From Coprinopsis marcescibilis (Eukaryota; Basidiomycota; Agaricomycetes; Agaricales; Psathyrellaceae): DNA of 64,000 bases. Shown here piece by piece: positions 58,686 through 64,000 of the stretch. Under the pieces are notes generated by a model. The model saw only the letters and a program-made list of their open reading frames with translations. It had not been told where the DNA came from and did no database searches. The stretch's first letter is position 1; each line of letters begins with the position of its first letter. The translations under genes were made by a program, and so were the position numbers. The stretch lies in contig ML210216.1 in assembly GCA_004369085.1 (NCBI GenBank), positions 62,001 through 126,000 of the forward strand, given 5' to 3'.

Positions 58686-60183
58686 ATGTGCTCTCACGTT
58701 CTCTGGCTCTTTCTCCTCGTCGCCTCCTTTGTGTATTCTGCCACTGCGCTACGCAACGTAACGGTGGACGATGATAGTGAGAGGATTGCGTATCGCCCGC
58801 CAGGGGCATGGTTTATGTCGGATAACCATACATTGGACCATGGGTATGCGCACATGTTGACGCAGACCCCGAATGCGAGTGCCACATTCAACTTCACTGG
58901 TGCGTTCTACATACTCGTACCCTCTTGCTTATACCATTTCGCTTTCAGAATGCCAAAGCTGAACAACACTTCTCTCTTTCTCTTCAGGCGTGGCGATTTA
59001 CTTTCTATCTCCACTATGGCCGTATTTGGTCACAACGGCAATTTCGCTCGACTCTGGCCCAGTCACGCTCGTCAACTTGGTAGACCGCAGTCGTCCCGAC
59101 ACAGGTGGTTTCGGCGAAGAAACTGTACAGAGCCGCGTCATCTGGTCTGCTATCAATCTCAACAACACGCAACACACGCTGCGCATGTCTGTGGGAGCAA
59201 GTCAGCCATTCGCAGTCGTTGACGGCTTAATGTACGTTCAATTCATCCAATAGGATTTCACTCTATCTTCTTTAGTTCCACATCTAACGAGGGCTAATGA
59301 TTTTGTCGGACGTTGTTGCCCGGCCCTCCCAACGTTCGTCTTCTCTTGTTACAGATACACGGAACTGGGCGAGTCCGGTTTGGAAGACCCTGCCGGCGGT
59401 GGGGGTGGGGGTGGCTCTGGGAACGGCTCGTCTCAGGTTGAAACCTCGACACCGAGTCTGCCAACGGCTCCACCTGGACCTCCGCCTCCCGAGGATCCCG
59501 CAAAGGCGAGAAACACTAGGATTGCGGTCGGTACAGCGTTGGGATTCCTCGGTGCGCTGATCATTTCGCTGTTTGTGTGGTTCTGCGTGAGGCGGAAGAG
59601 GGCATCCAGGCCGCTCTCTGAAGCGTGGACAATTGCTAGCGGGACGTCCAGAGCGACCTTCCTTCCGAAGGCGAAGGAAGCTGGTAGCAGCTTAGCTGCC
59701 AACGGTGGCCTTAGTAATGGGTTGAAGAAGGCGGATTGGGAACGGGATGGGTCCAGCAGAGTCAGTCCTACGATGTCAAGGAGCACACATACAGATCAGA
59801 CGGTTTGGCAGAGCCCAAGGCTTGGATACGTCGGTATCCCGTCGCCTTTGGCATCCCCTGCCAGCGCCGCCTCTAGGAGTGCGATCTACTCGGCTGCTGG
59901 CTACCCAGCTGGGGTTCGAGAGTCAGACAACTACGACTTTAGATCAACCACTACCAGTCCTTCGCCTTACGTGCCTGGGTCAACTCTTGCCACGATCGTT
60001 GAAAACTCTCCTGTGAGCACTCCGAGCGGTGGGGAGGAGCGCGCTACAGAGTACATCTCAGCCGCTAGGGGTGCCAGGCCAGCGATGACCCCTTCCGATG
60101 CAACCTCACACACCCTTGCTTCTTCTTCTACATCAGCCATGAACGTTTCTGGTCACCTACCTCCAAAACCTGGATACTTTTGA
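58686..60183 (+). CDS. Receptor-like protein, ectodomain-TM family (copy 5), longest tail
   Basis: Exons 58686-58899, 58988-59231 and 59355-60183 give 428 residues. Signal peptide MCSHVLWLFLLVASFVYSAT. Ectodomain: NVTVDDDSERIAYRPPGAW; FNFTG at the phase-1 intron, AIYFLSPLWPYLVTTAISLD, VVDGLM at the phase-2 intron. A Gly-rich linker (GGGGGGGSGNG) and Pro-rich stalk come next. The TM is IAVGTALGFLGALIISLFVW, then CVRRKR. The cytoplasmic tail is about 230 residues, Ser-rich, and ends LPPKPGYF. Several NxT/S sites are in the ectodomain. The start used is the ATG after an upstream TTG. It shares the two intron positions with copies 1-4. Predicted type I plasma-membrane protein; ligand unknown. Confidence 0.87.
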
Positions 60184-60626
60184 CATTATCCTTAGTAACC
60201 TGTAGATGCTAGAGACTTTCTGATCAAACTGAGAAACCAGTGTACTTCATCTTTGATTTTAGTAGTCAATTCGTTCTGTAAAGGGTTAGGATACCCATGT
60301 ACCCCCTTTACCGTGCTTCTGATATTCCATTTGCTCTCTCGTACTTCGCAAAGGCTACGGTCAGATTAATAAGGGCTGAGTTCCCGAGCATGGCGCGTGG
60401 TCCATAAAAATCGAACAGTTAAAAGGAGACTTCCGCTCCAATCTTCATTCTCTAGTCATCCCTTCTGGAAATGCGGTTCTCCCGCTAGTTCTATTAGGAA
60501 TGTCACCGCGAGAGTTAAGACAGAAAGTATGCCACTCGCGCTTAAGGCGTAATGACAAAGATCGTCCATCAATCATACATCAAACGAGGGTTAGTGGACG
60601 TGTCTGCAAAACGGAACAAAACCCAT
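60184..60626. other. Convergent 3' flanks, no gene seen
   Basis: Between the stop of receptor-like copy 5 (plus) and the stop of the adenylate-kinase-like gene (minus). Confidence 0.5.
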
Positions 60627-61525
60627 CTACTCCCGCCTGTGCTCCGCTTCTACGGCGGCCATCCATTCCACATACTCCCTTCCCCACCCTCCAACGCGTC
60701 TCATGCGACGATGATCAACATCAGTACCCATATCCAGCCCAAACTGGCTCATCTTCCCAAGGTTCCTTCGCCTGTTTGGGAAGTGGTTGGTCAGGCAGTA
60801 GAGAATGATGCTGTCGCGAGACAGCACTGTTTCAGATAGACGCTCGTTACAGCCGGGGCTACAAGGATCGACCAAACCGAGTAGGCGTTGTATTGTGCGA
60901 AGCACGAGTCGTGGGAAGTATAGCAAGAGGGGTGGATCTAACCCTGTAATCGGTGTACTGAGTCAGCAGCTGGCAACCGAACAATAACTCCTATTTTGTA
61001 ATCGTTTTGTTCTGCAGCAGTGGGGAAATAAGAGAAGGAGGCCTGATTGGGTGGACTCACAAATGATGTCTGTGGTAGCATCGGTGACGACTGTTCCAAT
61101 CATTTTAAAGTAATCTCCTTCTACGACCCAAGAGTTGCCAAAGGTCTCGAGTGTCTGTTTCACCTTTGCTGTCATCTGGTCCTTGGGTGTGGGCTTCCAT
61201 CCCGGCTGCCAGAAGAGCGTATCCAAGGAGATTAAAGGCAGATTGAGAGTGTGGGCCAACTGGCGTGCTGTCGTTGTCTACATGTACGCAGAGGCAAGCC
61301 AACAAATGCAATGCGTTAATAGAGGAACAGGTTACAGCACTATGCTGAGGTACCTTCCCTGAGCCTGTCACAATGGTCATTAGACAGAGGATGAGCTTTC
61401 TCCCGAATCACCTTACCACTGTTTCCAAGGACCTGAATACGGAAGTTGCCCCGGCCGTCCCCAAAAAGCGGAGGATGGTTAATTTCTGTCCCCATTCCTG
61501 ATGACACTATGTTGGGCGCAGTCAT
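60627..61525 (-). CDS. Adenylate-kinase-like P-loop NTPase
   Basis: Four exons (61417-61525, 61354-61364, 61061-61277, 60627-60943) give 217 residues. Exon 2 is only 11 nt (GCTCAGGGAAG) and, with flanking bases, makes the Walker A motif: GNSGSGK followed by TTTARQLAHTLNLPLISLD. Then LFWQPGWKPTP, WVVEGDYFK, a Walker-B-like DIIWLDPPLLLY and, near the end, SRDSIILYCLTNHFPNRRRN with GREYVEWM. This order is that of the P-loop kinase family related to bacterial 'DNA topology modulation' (FlaR-like) proteins, common in fungi as single-domain NMP-kinase-like enzymes. The likely reaction is phosphoryl transfer to a nucleotide-like substrate, not proven. Without the 11-nt exon the P-loop is lost. Start at 61525 (MTAPNIVSSG). 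Confidence 0.85.
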
Positions 61526-64000
61526 AGTTCTGAGTCGGAAAGAGGATTCTTTGAAAGAAATGATCAAGCAGCGCGAAGATGGTGGTATGCGGAGAAAGAG
61601 CAGAGTTGGATCGGCGGTATTCAGTCTTCATCAAGCACCCAGGCGCCCTTTTAGCCGTGAGTCAGTGCAGGCCGCCTCGTGGCTCTTGTTCGAGTGGCGT
61701 GCTCACACCAAACTTTCAAGTCATAGGTCACGACGGCACCGACGCGGAGACATCGGAGTCCATAGTCCCGAGCCTCATCTCAAGTCATTTGCTGCAGATT
61801 CCAAAGTAAGAACGAGTGCAAGTAAGGTTAATTATGAACTGAAGAATTGAAACATCCGCCCACTTCCCAGAGCCTCCGTGAGAGTCGCATTTAACAGCTT
61901 CTAAGATTGACGGTTTGGTGCTTCGACGACGGATGTTACGCCATCGGGGCCAAGACTTGTCCGTTGTAGCACATGTCTTGGAATCGACTGGCTCTTTGGG
62001 CGAAGCGGGTATCTCGACCGACAATGCTAATTAACAGAGGGAGGATTCATTAGTATGATTAGCCGCCCATTTTTGGAAGAACTTTTGCGTGAGTCATCTT
62101 TGATTTCTGCGCGTTTATCTGATCATCGGCGTGTAACGGCGCGCACAGCTCTGGGCCTGGAAGATGGACGTATTAGATGTTTGGTGTTTCGGAATTCCTT
62201 CTTAGAAGCGAAAGCATAGCCTTGAAAGGTCTTGTGACCGAATCCCGACTTGACTGGAATAATTTGCTGTATGATCCTAGGACTTGAGTCTGGTTCAACA
62301 CTCGATTTGAAGATGAAGGAATCCTGAGCCCAAGGCTATGCGATACAGCAACCCAGCGTTACTCCATCAACTTCCCCCAATCCCATGACTGTGTACCTGA
62401 TCGCCGTTTATACGCTGGACAGGGGGCAATTGCTGATTGTGATTAGATTCAATATGGTGCTGTACTAGTACTGATGTCTCATCTCAGTTGCACTGAAGTG
62501 CTTAGTGGAGAGCAAGACACCTTACCTCACGAAGTGCAGTGAGCTTGTATTGACCAACAATTCCGAAACAAAGAAGCGCAGCAGACATACTTCTTTGGTC
62601 ACTTGAGCTGCCAGTGTACAGGACGAGTTAAGCTTAGTACTCTACCGAAAGTGATGGCTGTGGACTGGTTGCTTACCAGTCGAAAGGAGCCCAAGGCAGC
62701 CAGCGGCTATTGTCCGATTCGGATATGTCCCATTTCACCTCAAGCGACACATGCCCATTATAGACGCCCTTGTATTAAGTGTTCGCTTCAGGAACATGAC
62801 TGGTGTTCGTTAATGTTATTCGGGCGCAGTCTATCGGATGGCCTCGCACCCTGGTTCATCGAAATTGCTGCGGTGGGGTCTCAGAGAATAGTATTATGCT
62901 CATGCGCAGGGTCTGTATACGCCACCGCAGGGGTACCAGGCTCTGAGCCACCCATCTCTGGCCAAATCTGTCCGTTTATCTCATCAGGTGGTGAAGAGCT
63001 AGGTCCCTCTCATCGCGATATTTAGCCTTGATGATGAAGCAGCCAACCTCCCAATTATCTTTATCACCTAAGTGGGGATTGTGGCAAGTTCAGGCTGTAA
63101 ATGGGGTTGACCTCGTGGCTTTTCGGCTTTGGTAGGTTGATATTCTTCCCTTGAAAGGCTACAGCCGCAAGTTACACAATCAGCGTTCATGCCAAGGTCA
63201 CAGTGAACGATCAGGGGGAGCGACAAACGCATCAAACTCATTTACTATTTCGTGTCCTTGACGCGCTTCTGCAGAAGATACGAGTAATAGATGCTCCTTC
63301 TCTAGGCCGCACAACTTTCAACCAGGCACTGGCCTATGCGACTGGGAGCTCAATAAATGTGCAATATGTCAACGTATCATGATGATCAAGCCTTGGAGAA
63401 GGAACTATAGCGGTGGCGTTCGGAAGTTCTCAAACGAGGTTGATATTGAAAAATTCGCGAGGCAATTCACGAGATCAGGCCGGTAATAGTCCGTCCAGCT
63501 GTCTCATAAGAGAGACGCCGGTTAAAATATTACATGAAAGAAGCCGGAGCATACCAAGCGACTTTCTAGATTTCTCGACAGGGTCGTAGTGCTTAATAGA
63601 CGGAAAAACATGGCCGGTTAGATATTATCCTTCAGAAGCGAAGCGTCAACTGGCTGGCTGAACAAAGGGAGTATGCTTAAGAGCTTACTTATTATGTCAC
63701 CTAAACATATCAAGTAGTTATTATTATGTATCCCGCTCCACCCAACAATCCCAACAGAAATTCTTTCGCGACCAATTTGGCCTCATATGATGTCTGCGGT
63801 TGCCTGTGCAGTTGTCACCTCCGCCGTGATTCAACGATAGAGTTTGTGGAGGTTGTATTCAATAGTGAATCGGATGTGGTGGACATGGGAAACCCGCATC
63901 GCCGTACATCAATATAAGTTACTCTGGACTCGCGCGAGCGAGAAAGAAACTTGAGATGAAACGGTGACTCCGCGTCCTGTGGTAACATCATGCGGACTCG
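61526..64000. other. Terminal region, no supported gene
   Basis: Promoter of the kinase-like gene on the left. The longest frames (61446-61850, 62603-63025) lack motifs, signal peptides and splice continuity. No repeat or element was recognised. Confidence 0.45.

Noticed and set aside
62603..63025. 140-codon plus-strand frame near the window end
   Set aside because: No recognisable domain; many Cys/Ser/Pro in no pattern; starts at an arbitrary ATG.

Overview
The window looks like nuclear DNA of an Agaricomycete (mushroom-forming basidiomycete). The grounds are many short spliceosomal introns of about 45-75 nt, including exons of only 9-20 nt; a class II secreted haem peroxidase; 7TM proteins of the DUF6533 type; a coiled-coil/DUF6697-like protein; an F-box gene; CFEM proteins; and 4-coumarate-CoA-ligase-like metabolism. 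Gene models below were spliced by hand from GT-AG (once GC-AG) signals, frame continuity and comparison between paralogues in the window. Coordinates may be off by a base or two.

Layout. 1-10.4 kb: the 5' half of a class II peroxidase, an M43B secreted metalloprotease, a protein with two nucleotidyltransferase-like modules, an F-box protein and, divergent from it, the rRNA-processing factor RRP7. 11.4-36.7 kb: a surface-protein region with a CFEM-transmembrane gene, five DUF6533-type 7TM genes (12.7-14.5, 15.7-17.5, 19.5-21.3, 27.0-28.5 and 30.7-32.4 kb), a secreted ricin-B-fold lectin, a coiled-coil protein, two GPI-type CFEM genes and two inverted-repeat elements. 39-60 kb: five single-pass membrane proteins with a shared ectodomain and shared intron positions (39.1, 40.8, 47.1, 56.6 and 58.7 kb), interrupted by an acyl-CoA ligase gene and a tandem pair of CFEM-GPI genes (51.7 and 53.5 kb). 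60.6-61.5 kb: an adenylate-kinase-like P-loop protein. The last 2.5 kb shows no convincing gene.

How the genes relate. About fifteen of the 22 genes encode secreted, GPI-anchored or membrane proteins in three expanding families: CFEM, DUF6533 7TM and the ectodomain-TM family. The families have exchanged parts. The CFEM gene at 11.6 kb has the 5' end of the GPI-type CFEM gene at 34.4 kb and the transmembrane/cytoplasmic half of the receptor-like gene at 40.8 kb. Its tail ends in a PPEY motif that is also present at 40.2 kb and that has been cut off at 40.8 kb by a CAG-to-TAG change. The region reads as a young, fast-evolving cluster of cell-surface genes. That it forms a sensing system is an inference only.
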